32,815 nt of DNA from an uncultured Veillonellaceae bacterium (GCA_945949525.1 CAMFES010000015.1:1-32815); one strand, 5' to 3'. Counted from the first letter of the stretch, positions 6,505 through 15,823 are shown. A program made the numbers and translations. The notes: generated by a model not told the origin, from the letters alone.

Positions 6505-7917
6505 TTATTTCTGCTCCGCTGTCTTTGCCTTTAGGTACTTGTCAATGGCGGCAGCAGCCTTCTTGCCTGCTCCCATAGCCAGAATAACAGTAGCCGCGCC
6601 GGTTACGATATCGCCACCGGCGAAAACGCCTTCCTTGGTGGTGGCGCAGGTTTCCTCGTCAGCGATGATGTTGCCCCGCTTATTGGTGTCCATACCCGGC
6701 GTCGTGGAAGCCACGATAGGGTTCGGGCCATTGCCGATAGCCATGATGACGGTATCCACAGCCAGCTCAAACTCAGAGCCTTCAACAGCCACAGGGCGGC
6801 GGCGGCCGGAAGCATCAGGCTCACCCAGCTCCATGCGGATGCACCGAAGCCCCTTTACCCAGCCGTTCTCATCCCCCAGGATTTCCACAGGATTGTTCAG
6901 CAGCTTGAACTGAATCCCTTCCTCCTTGGCGTGATGCACTTCCTCGGCACGAGCAGGCAGCTCCGCCTCGGAACGGCGGTACACGATGTACACATTTTCC
7001 GCCCCCAGCCGCAGAGAGGTGCGGGCGGCATCCATAGCCACGTTGCCTCCGCCTACCACTGCCACATTCTTGCCGATGGCAATCGGAGTGGCATGGTTCG
7101 GGAAGTCATAGGCCTTCATCAGATTGCAGCGGGTCAGGAACTCATTGGAGGAATACACCCCGTTGAGGTTTTCCCCCGGAATGTGCATAAAGTGCGGCAG
7201 ACCGGCACCTGTACCTACATACACCGCATCGAAACCCATCTCGCCTAAAAGCTCATCCACGGTGAAAAGGCGTCCTGCGATGGCATTTACCTCAATGGTC
7301 ACACCCAGCTTCTGAAGGTTCTCCACCTCTCGCTTCACGATTTTTTCCTTCGGCAGGCGGAACTCAGGAATGCCATAGGACAAAACGCCGCCAGCCACAT
7401 GCAGCGCCTCAAAAATCGTCACCTTGTACCCAAGCTTTGCCAGGTCACCAGCACAGGACAGGCCGGAAGGGCCTGCACCGATGACAGCCACCTTCTGGGC
7501 ATCCTCCGCAAACTGGATTGGCTGGATTTCCTCGTTCTTGGCCAGCTGATAGTCAGCCACAAAGCGTTCCAGCCTGCCGATGCCTACCGGCTCCCCCTTG
7601 ATGCCCATGACGCAATGCTTCTCGCACTGGTTTTCCTGTGGGCAGACGCGGCCGCAGACCGCCGGCAGGGAGTTGGACTCCTTGACAATCCTGATGGCCT
7701 CATCAAAGTCACGTTCCTTGATTTTGCCGATAAAGGCAGGGATGTTCACCTGCACCGGGCAGCCCTGACGACATTTAGGGATTTTGCAGCCCAGGCAGCG
7801 GTTCGCCTCCGCCACGGCAGTTTCCTCATCATAGCCCAGGGCTACCTCCTGAAAATTGCGGGCACGAACCTGAGGGTCCTGCTCCGGCATCTTGTGCTTT
7901 TCCATTACTAATGCCAT
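6505..7917 (-). CDS. nfnB: NADH-dependent reduced ferredoxin:NADP+ oxidoreductase, large subunit (NfnB)
   Basis: The 470-residue protein belongs to the glutamate-synthase small-chain family. Its N-terminus binds two [4Fe-4S] clusters (Cys41/44/49/53 and Cys88/92/98/102), followed by an FAD motif VIGAGPSG (145-152), an NADPH-site motif VVGGGNVAMDAAR and a C-terminal FAD segment GVFAGGDIVTGA. The gene starts five bases after the stop of a ferredoxin-NADP reductase-like partner. That pair is the signature of NfnAB, the electron-bifurcating transhydrogenase, and no glutamate synthase large subunit is present. The complex couples NADH and reduced ferredoxin to NADP+ reduction in the cytoplasm. The start has GGGGAGG eight bases upstream. 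Sulfide dehydrogenase or GltD remain formal alternatives by homology alone. Confidence 0.87.
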   Translation of the reverse strand: MALVMEKHKMPEQDPQVRARNFQEVALGYDEETAVAEANRCLGCKIPKCRQGCPVQVNIPAFIGKIKERDFDEAIRIVKESNSLPAVCGRVCPQENQCEKHCVMGIKGEPVGIGRLERFVADYQLAKNEEIQPIQFAEDAQKVAVIGAGPSGLSCAGDLAKLGYKVTIFEALHVAGGVLSYGIPEFRLPKEKIVKREVENLQKLGVTIEVNAIAGRLFTVDELLGEMGFDAVYVGTGAGLPHFMHIPGENLNGVYSSNEFLTRCNLMKAYDFPNHATPIAIGKNVAVVGGGNVAMDAARTSLRLGAENVYIVYRRSEAELPARAEEVHHAKEEGIQFKLLNNPVEILGDENGWVKGLRCIRMELGEPDASGRRRPVAVEGSEFELAVDTVIMAIGNGPNPIVASTTPGMDTNKRGNIIADEETCATTKEGVFAGGDIVTGAATVILAMGAGKKAAAAIDKYLKAKTAEQK

Positions 7918-7922
7918 TTTCC

Positions 7923-8768
7923 TTACCTCCCCAGCCCGATATTGCAGATGTGATCCCTTGCCTGTGCTTCCTGCGGCCTGAACATGCGGCTGCGGGACAT
8001 AAGGCTGGCAAAGTCCACCAGATGGCCGTCAAACTCCGGGCCGTCCACGCAGGCAAACTTCATCTCATCCCCTACCTGCACCCGGCAGCCGCCGCACATG
8101 CCGGTGCCGTCCACCATGACAGGATTCAGGGAGACAATGGTCTTTATCCCCAGAGGGCGGGTGGCCTCCGCCACGCTGCGCATCATGACGCCGGGGCCGA
8201 TGGCCGTAACCTGGTCGATTTTTTCTCCCCGGTCCACCAGCTGCTGCAGGGCAGTGGTCACAAAGCCCTTTACGCCATAGGAGCCATCGTCGGTGGCAAT
8301 CAGCACCTCGTCAGAAATGGCACGCATCTTATCCTCAAAAATCAGGATATCCTTGGTCTTGGCACCCAGGATGGAAATCACCCTGTTGCCTGCCTCGTGC
8401 ATGGCGCGGGCGATAGGATAAACAGGTGCCACGCCGATGCCGCCGCCTACGCAGACAATCGTCCCCATGTTTTCACTGATTTCTGACGGCTGCCCCAGCG
8501 GCCCTACAAAATCAAGAATCGACTCCCCCTCGTTCTTGCTGGCCAGAAGCTGGGTGGAGGCCCCCACTACCTGAAAAATCAAGGTGATGGTTCCTGCCTC
8601 CCGGTCAAAATCCGCAATGGTCAGAGGAATGCGCTCCCCTTCCTCATTGACCCGCAGCACGATGAACTGCCCTGCTCTCGCCTTTCTGGCAACCCTCGGT
8701 GCCTCAATGTCATAGTGAAAAATTCCGGGCGAAAGCTCCTGCTTCTTCAAAATCCTGAACATCTTCAT
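7923..8768 (-). CDS. nfnA: NADH-dependent reduced ferredoxin:NADP+ oxidoreductase, small subunit (NfnA)
   Basis: The 281-residue protein has a ferredoxin-reductase fold. The flavin-binding segment RIPLTIAD lies at 46-53, the pyridine-nucleotide motif VGGGIGVAPVYP at 107-118, and a C-terminal [2Fe-2S] site is formed by Asp220 with Cys225, Cys228 and Cys240 in DGTGMCGGCRV and FACVDGPEFDGH. The Asp-plus-three-Cys layout matches NfnA/SudB proteins. It is co-oriented and almost contiguous with nfnB, so the two should assemble. AGGAG lies three bases before the first ATG and nine before the ATG of Met3, so translation may begin at 8762. It follows metF by 31 bp, making NADPH supply for folate-linked C1 reduction a reasonable inference. 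Confidence 0.87.
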   Translation of the reverse strand: MKMFRILKKQELSPGIFHYDIEAPRVARKARAGQFIVLRVNEEGERIPLTIADFDREAGTITLIFQVVGASTQLLASKNEGESILDFVGPLGQPSEISENMGTIVCVGGGIGVAPVYPIARAMHEAGNRVISILGAKTKDILIFEDKMRAISDEVLIATDDGSYGVKGFVTTALQQLVDRGEKIDQVTAIGPGVMMRSVAEATRPLGIKTIVSLNPVMVDGTGMCGGCRVQVGDEMKFACVDGPEFDGHLVDFASLMSRSRMFRPQEAQARDHICNIGLGR

Positions 8769-8799
8769 ACTCTCCTTTTACATAGACGCGGCGGCGGAA

Positions 8800-9555
8800 T
8801 TACTCCGGCTTGCTGCCGAGAATCCCCTCCAGATATGCCTGCAAATTCCCCTTAATAGGCATAAGATAGAGATTGTCGCCTGTAGTTTCAATGAAGCCCT
8901 TTACCTTTCGGCCAAAGTAAATGCTCCATTCCAGAGTTGGCTCAAAATCCCTTGGGAAAACCACATTGTTTTTCAATTCCCAATAGCTTTTGGAACGCTC
9001 AGAGGCAATAGGTGTGATACCCCAATACACATTCTGCCCCTGCAGCATGTCAGCATACATCTCCAGCATCCGCATGTCAAAGAACGGCTGGGTGAAAAAG
9101 CCCACCGCCCCCGCCTGCAGCTTGCGCTGGATGCGGTACAGCTCCTGGCGCATGCTGCCACGGTACTGGTCAATGCCGGCATACACCTTTACCTCCGGCA
9201 TTTCCTGATGAAATTTCTGAATCACATCAGTGGTCACAGTAGGATAGAATTTGTGGCTCATATCCTGTGGCGGGTCACCCTCAATGACCAGCACCTCTGT
9301 AATGCCGCTCTGCCGAAGCTCCGGCCGCATGGCAAGAGGCTGGGTCAAATCCACGTCAATAGCCCTGATGTGGGGCATCACTGCCGGATAAAAATCCTGA
9401 GCAATAGCCGCCCCCTGCCAGCTGCGGGTTTCAAGCCGCAGCAAATCAGGAATATTGATTAAATCCACCCCATGAATATTCTCCTTTATCATCTGCAAAT
9501 CCTCCCGCAACCCCTCAGGACTGCGGGGAACCAGCTCAACTGAAATCCTTCCCAC
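8800..9555 (-). CDS. methylenetetrahydrofolate reductase, short divergent form
   Basis: MetF reduces 5,10-methylene-THF to 5-methyl-THF using FADH2. The 251-residue protein keeps the catalytic Glu in SVELVP (Glu7) and the Asp in IEGDPP (Asp94). QPFFD near the middle matches the family pattern. It is about 40 residues shorter than typical MetF and its first 60 residues differ strongly from the usual FEFFPPKT type. The start is GTG, 26 bp after fhs, with AGGGGA twelve bases upstream. No metV is adjacent; instead nfnAB follows directly. The electron donor cannot be told from sequence. The family call is reasonable, with substrate less certain than for folD and fhs. Confidence 0.8.
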   Translation of the reverse strand: MGRISVELVPRSPEGLREDLQMIKENIHGVDLINIPDLLRLETRSWQGAAIAQDFYPAVMPHIRAIDVDLTQPLAMRPELRQSGITEVLVIEGDPPQDMSHKFYPTVTTDVIQKFHQEMPEVKVYAGIDQYRGSMRQELYRIQRKLQAGAVGFFTQPFFDMRMLEMYADMLQGQNVYWGITPIASERSKSYWELKNNVVFPRDFEPTLEWSIYFGRKVKGFIETTGDNLYLMPIKGNLQAYLEGILGSKPE

Positions 9556-9581
9556 TAAAACATCACATCCCCTAATAAATT

Positions 9582-11249
9582 TTAGAACAAGCCTGTAATC
9601 CTGCCCTGTACATCAATGTCCATATTCTCCGCAGCCGGTTTCTTCGGCAGACCAGGCATGGTGAGAATATCCCCTGTAAGTGCCACGATGAACCCGGCAC
9701 CGGCAGAAATCCGCAGCTCCTTTACGGTAATGCGGAAGCCCTCCGGACGCCCCAGCTTAGTAGGGTCATCAGACAAGGAATACTGGGTCTTGGCCATGCA
9801 GACAGGCATCTTGTCAAGGCCCAGGGCCTCAATCTCCGCCAGCTGCTTCTTGGCAGGGCCGGTAAAGTCCACGCCATCGGCGCCATAAATCTCCCTGGCA
9901 ACAGCCTCAATCTTCTCAGGAATGGACTGCTCCACCTCATACATAAAGCGGAAATTGCTTGGCTTCTCCATGGCCTCCATAACCTTGTCAGCCAGCTCCA
10001 GACCGCCTTCGCCGCCCTTTGCCCATACCTCGGACAAAGCCACGGAAGCACCCATAGCCACGCACTTCTCCTCCACGAAGTCCAGCTCTTCCTTGGTATC
10101 TGTAGGGAAAGCGTTGATGGCTACCACGGCAGGCAGGCCGAACTTCTGCACATTCTCAATGTGCTTGGTCAGGTTGGCAAGGCCCTTCTCCAGCGCCGCC
10201 ATGTCCACCTTGCCCAGCTCCGTCTTCGGCAGGCCGCCATGCATCTTCAGAGCGCGGACAGTAGCCACGATAACCACCGCATCAGGATGGATACCGGCAA
10301 AGCGGCACTTGATATCCAGGAACTTCTCAGCACCCAGGTCAGCACCGAAGCCAGCCTCGGTTACTACCACATCAGCGAACTTCAGGGCGAACTTGGTAGC
10401 CATGACGGAGTTGCAGCCGTGAGCGATATTGGCGAACGGGCCGCCATGAATCAGGGCAGGCGTGCCCTCCAGTGTCTGCACCAGATTTGGCTTGATGGCA
10501 TCCTTAAAGAGCAGCGTCAGGGCGCCGGTCACATTCAGCTCGTCAGCCCGCACGGCACGGCCGTCACGGGTATAAGCCACCACAATCTGCCCCAGCCGCT
10601 TCTTCATGTCCTCCAAATCAGAGGACAGGCAGAGGATGGCCATCATCTCGGAGGCAACGGTGATATCAAAACCGGTCTCACGAGGCACCCCGTGAGCCTT
10701 GCCGCCCATGCCGATAACCACATGGCGAAGTGCCCGGTCATTCAGGTCAAGCACCCGCTTCCAAGCCACCCGGCGCACATCGATATCCAGAGCATTGCCC
10801 TGCTGGATATGGTTGTCAATCACTGCCGCCAGCAGGTTATGGGCAGTGGTTATAGCGTGAAAATCCCCGGTAAAGTGCAGGTTGATGTCCTCCATCGGCA
10901 CCACCTGGGCATAGCCGCCGCCTGCGGCACCGCCCTTCAGTCCGAAGCATGGCCCCAGGGATGGCTCCCGGAGCGCCACTGCCACCTTTTTGCCCTGCTT
11001 GTTCAGGGCGTCAGCCAGGCCTACGCTGGTGGTAGTCTTGCCCTCACCGGCAGGGGTAGGATTGATAGCCGTTACCAGAACCAGCTTACCATCCTTGTCA
11101 TTTTTTACCTTGTTCCAGGCATCCAGGGAAATCTTGGCCTTGTACTTGCCGTACATTTCCAAATCGTCCTCGCAAATGTCGAGTTTGGCAGCAACCTCGC
11201 GGATGTGCTGCATCTGAGCTTCCTGGGCGATTTCAACATCAGTTTTCAT
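9582..11249 (-). CDS. fhs: formate-tetrahydrofolate ligase
   Basis: Fhs joins formate to THF using ATP, giving 10-formyl-THF. The 555-residue length is standard. The P-loop [10 protein letters not shown] is at 65-74, followed by the family-specific region [24 protein letters not shown] and the conserved INLHFTGD. The start ATG follows AGGGGG at about ten bases. The gene lies 155 bp after folD and 26 bp before metF on the same strand. With FolD it supplies formyl-THF for purines and, with MetF, a formate-to-methyl branch. No CO dehydrogenase/acetyl-CoA synthase gene is in the window, so acetogenesis is not implied. Confidence 0.97.
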   Translation of the reverse strand: MKTDVEIAQEAQMQHIREVAAKLDICEDDLEMYGKYKAKISLDAWNKVKNDKDGKLVLVTAINPTPAGEGKTTTSVGLADALNKQGKKVAVALREPSLGPCFGLKGGAAGGGYAQVVPMEDINLHFTGDFHAITTAHNLLAAVIDNHIQQGNALDIDVRRVAWKRVLDLNDRALRHVVIGMGGKAHGVPRETGFDITVASEMMAILCLSSDLEDMKKRLGQIVVAYTRDGRAVRADELNVTGALTLLFKDAIKPNLVQTLEGTPALIHGGPFANIAHGCNSVMATKFALKFADVVVTEAGFGADLGAEKFLDIKCRFAGIHPDAVVIVATVRALKMHGGLPKTELGKVDMAALEKGLANLTKHIENVQKFGLPAVVAINAFPTDTKEELDFVEEKCVAMGASVALSEVWAKGGEGGLELADKVMEAMEKPSNFRFMYEVEQSIPEKIEAVAREIYGADGVDFTGPAKKQLAEIEALGLDKMPVCMAKTQYSLSDDPTKLGRPEGFRITVKELRISAGAGFIVALTGDILTMPGLPKKPAAENMDIDVQGRITGLF

Positions 11250-11289
11250 AAATACAATTCCCCCTAAATAGACTAAAAATAACTCTCAT

Positions 11290-11317
11290 TTTATAACAGC
11301 AGTATGGCTTGCCCCAA
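11290..11317 (-). promoter_or_regulatory. possible internal promoter ahead of fhs
   Basis: In the 155-bp gap between folD and fhs, a minus-strand TATAAA (11295-11290) has a poor -35 match, TTGGGG, 16 bases upstream. It could add transcription of fhs-metF-nfnAB independent of ubiD. The evidence is weak. Confidence 0.25.
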
Positions 11318-11404
11318 ACAATGCCATCTGCCCATTATCAGCATTATTTTACCGGCATAACCTCGCCGACATAAATAATTCCGGCAAACTCATCTGGATA
11401 CAGA

Positions 11405-12268
11405 TTACTTTTCCAGCTGCAGGCGGGCTGCCTCAACGGTGTTCTGCATCAGCATGGCGATAGTCAGAAGCCCTACTCCTCCCGGCACAGGCGTGATGGC
11501 ACCGGCCACCTCCTTGACAGCCTCAAAGTCCACATCTCCTACCAGCTTCTTTGGTGCGATGCGGTTGATGCCAACGTCAATAACGGCAGCTCCCGGCTTT
11601 ACCATGTCTGCGGTGACGAAGTTTGGCCTGCCTACAGCTGCCACCAGGATATCTGCCTGCCTGGTCACCTGGGCCAGATTTTTGGTTCTGGAATGGCAGA
11701 TGGTTACGGTTGCGTTCTTGCCTAAAAGCAGGTGAAGCATAGGCTTGCCCACAATATTGCTCCTGCCGATGACTACAGCATTAGCCCCCTCAATAGGAAT
11801 ATCAGCCAGCTCCAGCATTCTGAGGCAACCGTGGGGCGTACAAGGCACCAGTGCCTTCTGACCGGTTACCAGCCTGCCCACATTTACAGGATGAAAGCCA
11901 TCCACATCCTTTAGAGGGTCAATGGCCTCCAGTACCTCTGACTCGTATGGCTGCAAGGCCTTTGGCAGCGGCAGCTGCACCAGGATGCCGTGGATTTTCT
12001 CGTCCTTGTTCAGGCGGTCTATTTCTGCCAAAAGCTCCTCACGGGTAGTTGTTTCAGGCATCTCAACCCCTTCGGAGTAAAATCCCAGCTCCGTACAGGC
12101 CTTGTGCTTGTTGCGGACATACACCTGGGATGCAGGATTCTCACCTACGATAATAACCGCCAAACCCGGGGTAATCCCATATTTTTCCTTCAGCTCGGCG
12201 GCTTTCTGCCCCGCTTCCTCGCGAAGCTTCGCAGCGAAAACCTTGCCCTCTAATAATCTTGCAGTCAT
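11405..12268 (-). CDS. folD: bifunctional methylene-THF dehydrogenase / methenyl-THF cyclohydrolase
   Basis: FolD interconverts 10-formyl-, methenyl- and methylene-THF with NADP(H). The 287-residue protein has the Tyr/Lys pair in [11 protein letters not shown] (48-58), VQLPLP at 97-102, DVDGFHP at 121-127, and the nucleotide-binding segment GRSNIVGKP at 168-176. The second signature, normally PGGVGPMT, reads PGGVGLLT at 262-269, so the usual Pro-Met is Leu-Leu. AAAGGAG lies nine bases before the ATG. The gene is 35 bp downstream of ubiA and probably part of the ubiD-to-nfnB transcript. Confidence 0.96.
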   Translation of the reverse strand: MTARLLEGKVFAAKLREEAGQKAAELKEKYGITPGLAVIIVGENPASQVYVRNKHKACTELGFYSEGVEMPETTTREELLAEIDRLNKDEKIHGILVQLPLPKALQPYESEVLEAIDPLKDVDGFHPVNVGRLVTGQKALVPCTPHGCLRMLELADIPIEGANAVVIGRSNIVGKPMLHLLLGKNATVTICHSRTKNLAQVTRQADILVAAVGRPNFVTADMVKPGAAVIDVGINRIAPKKLVGDVDFEAVKEVAGAITPVPGGVGLLTIAMLMQNTVEAARLQLEK

Positions 12269-12303
12269 ACAAAAACGCTCCTTTCCACGGAGAAAAATAT
12301 AAA

Positions 12304-13170
12304 TTACAGCAGCACATCCAGCAGCGTACAGATAAAAATCGCCACCGATACAATGCCATTGTGTACGTAATAACGACGTGTAAAGGCTCTAAAACCTCTT
12401 ACATCAATAATCTTGTGCTGATAGTACAGGGTTCCCCCCGCAATACCCACACCAATATAATAGAAATACCCCAGCCCTAAAAGCTGCCCCAGATAAAAGA
12501 ACACAGCCAGGGTCACTACATGGGTAAGCTTCGCCAGAAGCAGGGCCCTCTTCGCCCCCAAAAGGGTAGCCATGGAATGAAGCCCATGTTCCTTGTCAAA
12601 AGCCTCATCCTGAGCGCCATACACCACATCGAAGCCCCCAATCCACAGCACCACAGCCAAAAACAGTACCACCATCGGGTACTCCACCTGGCCGGTCACA
12701 GCCACCCAGGCACCGGCAGGAGCCATGGCCACCGCCACGCCGCAGATATAGTGGCACAGGCAGGTGAGCCGCTTCATGTAAGGGTAGACGACAAAGGGCA
12801 GGGCCGCCACCGGCAAAAGCTTTATACAGATGGGATTCAGCTGCAGCACGGAAAAAATCAGCACGGCAAAGCAGATAGCCAGCAGGATATAGACATCCCT
12901 GTGGGTAATCAATCCCGCCACCATAGGCCTTTCATTGAATCTGGGCTGATCCCTGTCATATTTCAAATCAATCATGTTGTCCAAGGCCAGCGCCGCACTG
13001 CGAGCCGCCACAATAGTCGTAGTCACCCACAGCACAGTCCACCAGTCAGTTGCCAGCCCGTGGAGCTTGTTTGCCAAAAGCACGGCCATGTAGGCAAAAG
13101 GCAGGGAAAACACAATCTGGTAAAAAGCAATATTGCTGAGATGGGCATCTATTTTTTGCCAAAACGTCAT
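12304..13170 (-). CDS. UbiA-family prenyltransferase (probable menaquinone pathway)
   Basis: This integral membrane enzyme transfers a polyprenyl chain to an aromatic acid. Both Asp-rich motifs are present: [10 protein letters not shown] at 65-74 and [16 protein letters not shown] in the second half. About eight hydrophobic segments follow the UbiA pattern. The chosen ATG gives 288 residues, the usual length. The frame stays open upstream into ubiD, and GTG at 13179 with GAGAAG six bases before it is an alternative; neither has a strong ribosome site. The order ubiD-ubiA plus a polyprenyl synthase nearby suggests menaquinone synthesis, possibly the MqnP step of the futalosine route. No mqnA-E gene is visible, so the exact acceptor is unknown. 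Confidence 0.88.
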   Translation of the reverse strand: MTFWQKIDAHLSNIAFYQIVFSLPFAYMAVLLANKLHGLATDWWTVLWVTTTIVAARSAALALDNMIDLKYDRDQPRFNERPMVAGLITHRDVYILLAICFAVLIFSVLQLNPICIKLLPVAALPFVVYPYMKRLTCLCHYICGVAVAMAPAGAWVAVTGQVEYPMVVLFLAVVLWIGGFDVVYGAQDEAFDKEHGLHSMATLLGAKRALLLAKLTHVVTLAVFFYLGQLLGLGYFYYIGVGIAGGTLYYQHKIIDVRGFRAFTRRYYVHNGIVSVAIFICTLLDVLL

Positions 13171-13219
13171 ATTATTCACATCAATCTTCTCAAAAACCTC
13201 GTCATCATCACGGTTCAAT

Positions 13220-14680
13220 CTAGTCAAGGCCCAGCGCCTCCCACTTTCTGTCCACCATGGCCTTGACAGACTCATCCATCACAATCTCGTCAGGCCACTC
13301 ACGGGTGTGTCCCTCCTCCGGCCAGGTCTTGGTGGCATCAATGCCCACCTTGGTGCCCCACTTGGCCATCGGGGAGGAATGATCCAGCACGTCTAAAGGC
13401 CCCTCCATCATCACCAGGTCACGCTTGGCATCGATGTTGTTGAACACCCGCCACCAGACTTCCTTCTCGTTCTGCACATCCACATGAGCATCCACCACGA
13501 TAATCATCTTGATGAACATCATCTGTCCCATGCCCCACAGGGCATTCATGACCTTCTTGGCCTGCATAGGATAGGTTTTCTTGATGGAAACAAAGATGCA
13601 GTCATGGAACACGCCCTCCAGAGGCATGTTGATATCCACAACCTCCGGAATAGCCTGCTGCAAGAGAGGCAGGAACAGCCTCTCCGTGGCTTTGGCCAGG
13701 AAGCAGTCCTCCATAGGCGGCTTGCCCACGATAGTAGCCGCATAAATCGGGTTCTTTCTGTGGGTAATGCAGGTAATGTGGAAAACAGGATAGTAGTCAG
13801 CCAGGGAATAGTAGCCGGTATGGTCACCAAAAGGCCCCTCCCAGCGACGTTCATCCACATCCACATAGCCCTCCAGAATAATCTCCGCATCGGCAGGCAC
13901 CTCTACATCCACGGTCTTGCACTTGACCATCTCCACGGACTTGTGGCGCAGGAAGCCGGCGAACACCATCTCATCGATATCCCGCGGCAACGGCGCCGTA
14001 GCCGCGTAGGTCACCACCGGGTCAGTGCCGATGGCCACTGCCACCTCCATGCGCTGACCGCCCATGGCCTTGGTATCCCGGCAGTTGTCCGCGCCATTCT
14101 TGTGGATATGCCAGTGCATGCCGGTGGTACAGCTGTCGTACTTCTGCAGGCGGTACATGCCCACGTTGCGCTTGCCGGTCTTCGGATTCCTGGTGAAGAC
14201 CAGCGGCAGGGTGATGAACCTGCCTCCATCCTGCGGCCAGCACTTCAAAATAGGAAACTTGTCCAGGGATGGATTATCCGTAATCACAACCTCCTGACAA
14301 GGTGCCTTCTTGACGTACTTAGGGAAATTAATAGCCTTTTTTGCCATAGGAATAATGGACAGCAAATCTGTCTTGTGGGACAGGGAAATATATGGCAGCT
14401 TCAATATCTCCCGCATCTCATCTGCCACATCATCCAGCTTTTCCACGCCAAAGGCAATGGCCATGCGCTCCATGCTGCCAAAGGCATTCATCAGCACAGG
14501 CATATCATAACCCTTTACATTCTCAAACAACAGGGCGACATTCTTCTTCCCTTCCATCTTGGAAACCCTGTCCGTAATCTCCGTGATTTCCAGCTCACAG
14601 TCCACCTCTGCCTGTATTCTTTTCAGCAGGCCGCGCCGCTCCAGCTCTGCAATATATTCCCGTAAATCTCTAAACGCCAT
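13220..14680 (-). CDS. UbiD-family decarboxylase
   Basis: UbiD enzymes use prenylated FMN to decarboxylate aromatic acids after prenylation in quinone synthesis. The 486-residue protein matches the family length and shows MHWHIHKNGADN in the cofactor-binding region, EGPFGDHTGYYS with the catalytic acidic motif, and VDINMPLEGVFHDC further on. It is the first gene of the transcript from the promoter at 14730-14758 and is directly followed by ubiA. In a futalosine organism this would be MqnL; in a ubiquinone-type naming it is UbiD. The flavin prenyltransferase (UbiX) needed for the cofactor is not in the window. AGGGGGAAAG lies seven bases before the ATG. Confidence 0.93.
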   Translation of the reverse strand: MAFRDLREYIAELERRGLLKRIQAEVDCELEITEITDRVSKMEGKKNVALLFENVKGYDMPVLMNAFGSMERMAIAFGVEKLDDVADEMREILKLPYISLSHKTDLLSIIPMAKKAINFPKYVKKAPCQEVVITDNPSLDKFPILKCWPQDGGRFITLPLVFTRNPKTGKRNVGMYRLQKYDSCTTGMHWHIHKNGADNCRDTKAMGGQRMEVAVAIGTDPVVTYAATAPLPRDIDEMVFAGFLRHKSVEMVKCKTVDVEVPADAEIILEGYVDVDERRWEGPFGDHTGYYSLADYYPVFHITCITHRKNPIYAATIVGKPPMEDCFLAKATERLFLPLLQQAIPEVVDINMPLEGVFHDCIFVSIKKTYPMQAKKVMNALWGMGQMMFIKMIIVVDAHVDVQNEKEVWWRVFNNIDAKRDLVMMEGPLDVLDHSSPMAKWGTKVGIDATKTWPEEGHTREWPDEIVMDESVKAMVDRKWEALGLD

Positions 14681-14729
14681 CTATTTTCTTTCCCCCTATT
14701 ACTTTAAAAATAAAATAGCACGCGTATTT

Positions 14730-14758
14730 ATTATAACTTTAACACGGAAAAAACTCAA
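14730..14758 (-). promoter_or_regulatory. promoter of the ubiD-ubiA-folD-fhs-metF-nfnAB transcript
   Basis: On the minus strand TTGAGT (14758-14753) is followed after 17 bases by a perfect TATAAT (14735-14730). The leader to the ubiD ATG at 14680 would be about 45 nt. It lies just downstream of the terminator of the polyprenyl synthase gene, so it marks a new unit. Confidence 0.75.
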
Positions 14759-14761
14759 TAA

Positions 14762-14791
14762 CAAAAATAGTCCTCCCCTTCCGGAAGGACT
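14762..14791 (-). terminator. intrinsic terminator of the polyprenyl synthase gene
   Basis: On the minus strand AGTCCTTCC pairs with GGGGAGGACT (stem within 14791-14769), followed by ATTTTTGTT. A second small stem CTATCA/TGATAG lies just upstream at about 14790-14805. The minus-strand gene stops at 14826. Confidence 0.7.
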
Positions 14792-14825
14792 ATCATCGTT
14801 GATAGAAAGATTATAGGAATAATAA

Positions 14826-15800
14826 TCAGAATTTACGGCCGCCCACAAAGCTGACCACCATACGGTAGGATTCCTTGATTTCCTCCGGCATCTCCTCCGG
14901 CAGCGCGGCTATGGCCCCATGCAGGAACTCCTCCACCTTCTTGCGGGTAAACTCTATGCCGTCACTGGCACGAACAATCTCCAACGCCCGCTGCACCATC
15001 TCCGGCGTCATGCTCCTGTCCGTCACGATGCGGCGAAGCTCGTCCCTGTCAGGACTTACCTCCAGCGCACGGATGGCAGGCAGGGTAACAATCCCCTGCA
15101 GTATATCATTGCCGGCAGGCTTGCCCAGGGTCTTATTGTCACTGGTCAGATCCAGCAAATCATCGGTAAGCTGGAAGGCCATGCCTACATTGTAGCCAAA
15201 ATCATACAGCGCCTGAATCTGGCTCTCAGGCAGCTTTGCCACATCGCCGCCCAGCTGGCAGGCGATGGCAATAAAATTGGCAGTCTTTTTGGCGATGCGC
15301 TCAAAATACTCATCCACATCGCAGGAGGCATGATAGATTTCCTTGTTCTGTATCAGCTCGCCGGAGCTGAGGTCACAAATCAGGCGGGCCAGCTGCCTGT
15401 CCACCCGCTTGCTGTAATTGTTCTCCGCCACCAGTGCAAAGGCCTTGGCGAAAAGATAATCACCTGCCAGAATGGATATCTGATTGCCCCACTTGGCATT
15501 GGCTGTAGCGGAGCCACGTCGGGTATCCGCACTGTCAATCACATCATCATGCACCAGGGAGGCCATGTGCATCATTTCCAGCGCAACCCCCAGCGGCATG
15601 GCCTCCTGCAGAGAGAAATTCTCGCCGCAGCGAGCCGCCAGAAAATAAATCGCCGGTCTGAGGCGCTTGCCCCCCGAAGCCACCAGATGGGTGCCAATCT
15701 CCGTAATAATCTTTTCCGGCGCACTGACAGCCTCCTGCAATGCAAGCTCCAGCTCAGCCAAATCACTTTTAATCAAATCAAACATTTTGTTTGCCAACAC
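14826..15800 (-). CDS. long-chain polyprenyl diphosphate synthase
   Basis: The enzyme condenses isopentenyl diphosphate onto an allylic primer to make the quinone side chain. The 324-residue protein has GGKRLRP at 43-49, the first Asp-rich motif DDVID at 85-89 preceded by small residues (ASLVH), and the second, DDLLD, at 213-217. Small residues before the first motif are typical of long-chain (C30-C40) synthases rather than farnesyl or geranylgeranyl types. The start is uncertain: GTG at 15800, TTG at 15797 (AGGTG seven bases upstream) or ATG at 15785. It is upstream of ubiD and ubiA but separated by a terminator and a new promoter. Confidence 0.92.
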   Translation of the reverse strand: MLANKMFDLIKSDLAELELALQEAVSAPEKIITEIGTHLVASGGKRLRPAIYFLAARCGENFSLQEAMPLGVALEMMHMASLVHDDVIDSADTRRGSATANAKWGNQISILAGDYLFAKAFALVAENNYSKRVDRQLARLICDLSSGELIQNKEIYHASCDVDEYFERIAKKTANFIAIACQLGGDVAKLPESQIQALYDFGYNVGMAFQLTDDLLDLTSDNKTLGKPAGNDILQGIVTLPAIRALEVSPDRDELRRIVTDRSMTPEMVQRALEIVRASDGIEFTRKKVEEFLHGAIAALPEEMPEEIKESYRMVVSFVGGRKF

Positions 15801-15823
15801 ATATCACCTGCAAATATAAATCC

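Noticed and set aside
6080-6913. 277-codon plus-strand frame through the 12-bp repeats
   Set aside because: It starts at a TTG without ribosome site, its DFRL/DFCL repeats are translated tandem DNA, and its second half is antisense to nfnB.
6505-7917. Glutamate synthase small subunit (gltD)
   Set aside because: The homology is real, but there is no large subunit; the adjacent FNR-like gene with a [2Fe-2S] site makes NfnAB the better reading.
13171-13275. ubiA starting inside ubiD, giving a 323-residue protein
   Set aside because: The extra N-terminus is charged, unlike UbiA, and is translated from the ubiD 3' end; starts at 13170 or 13179 fit the family length.
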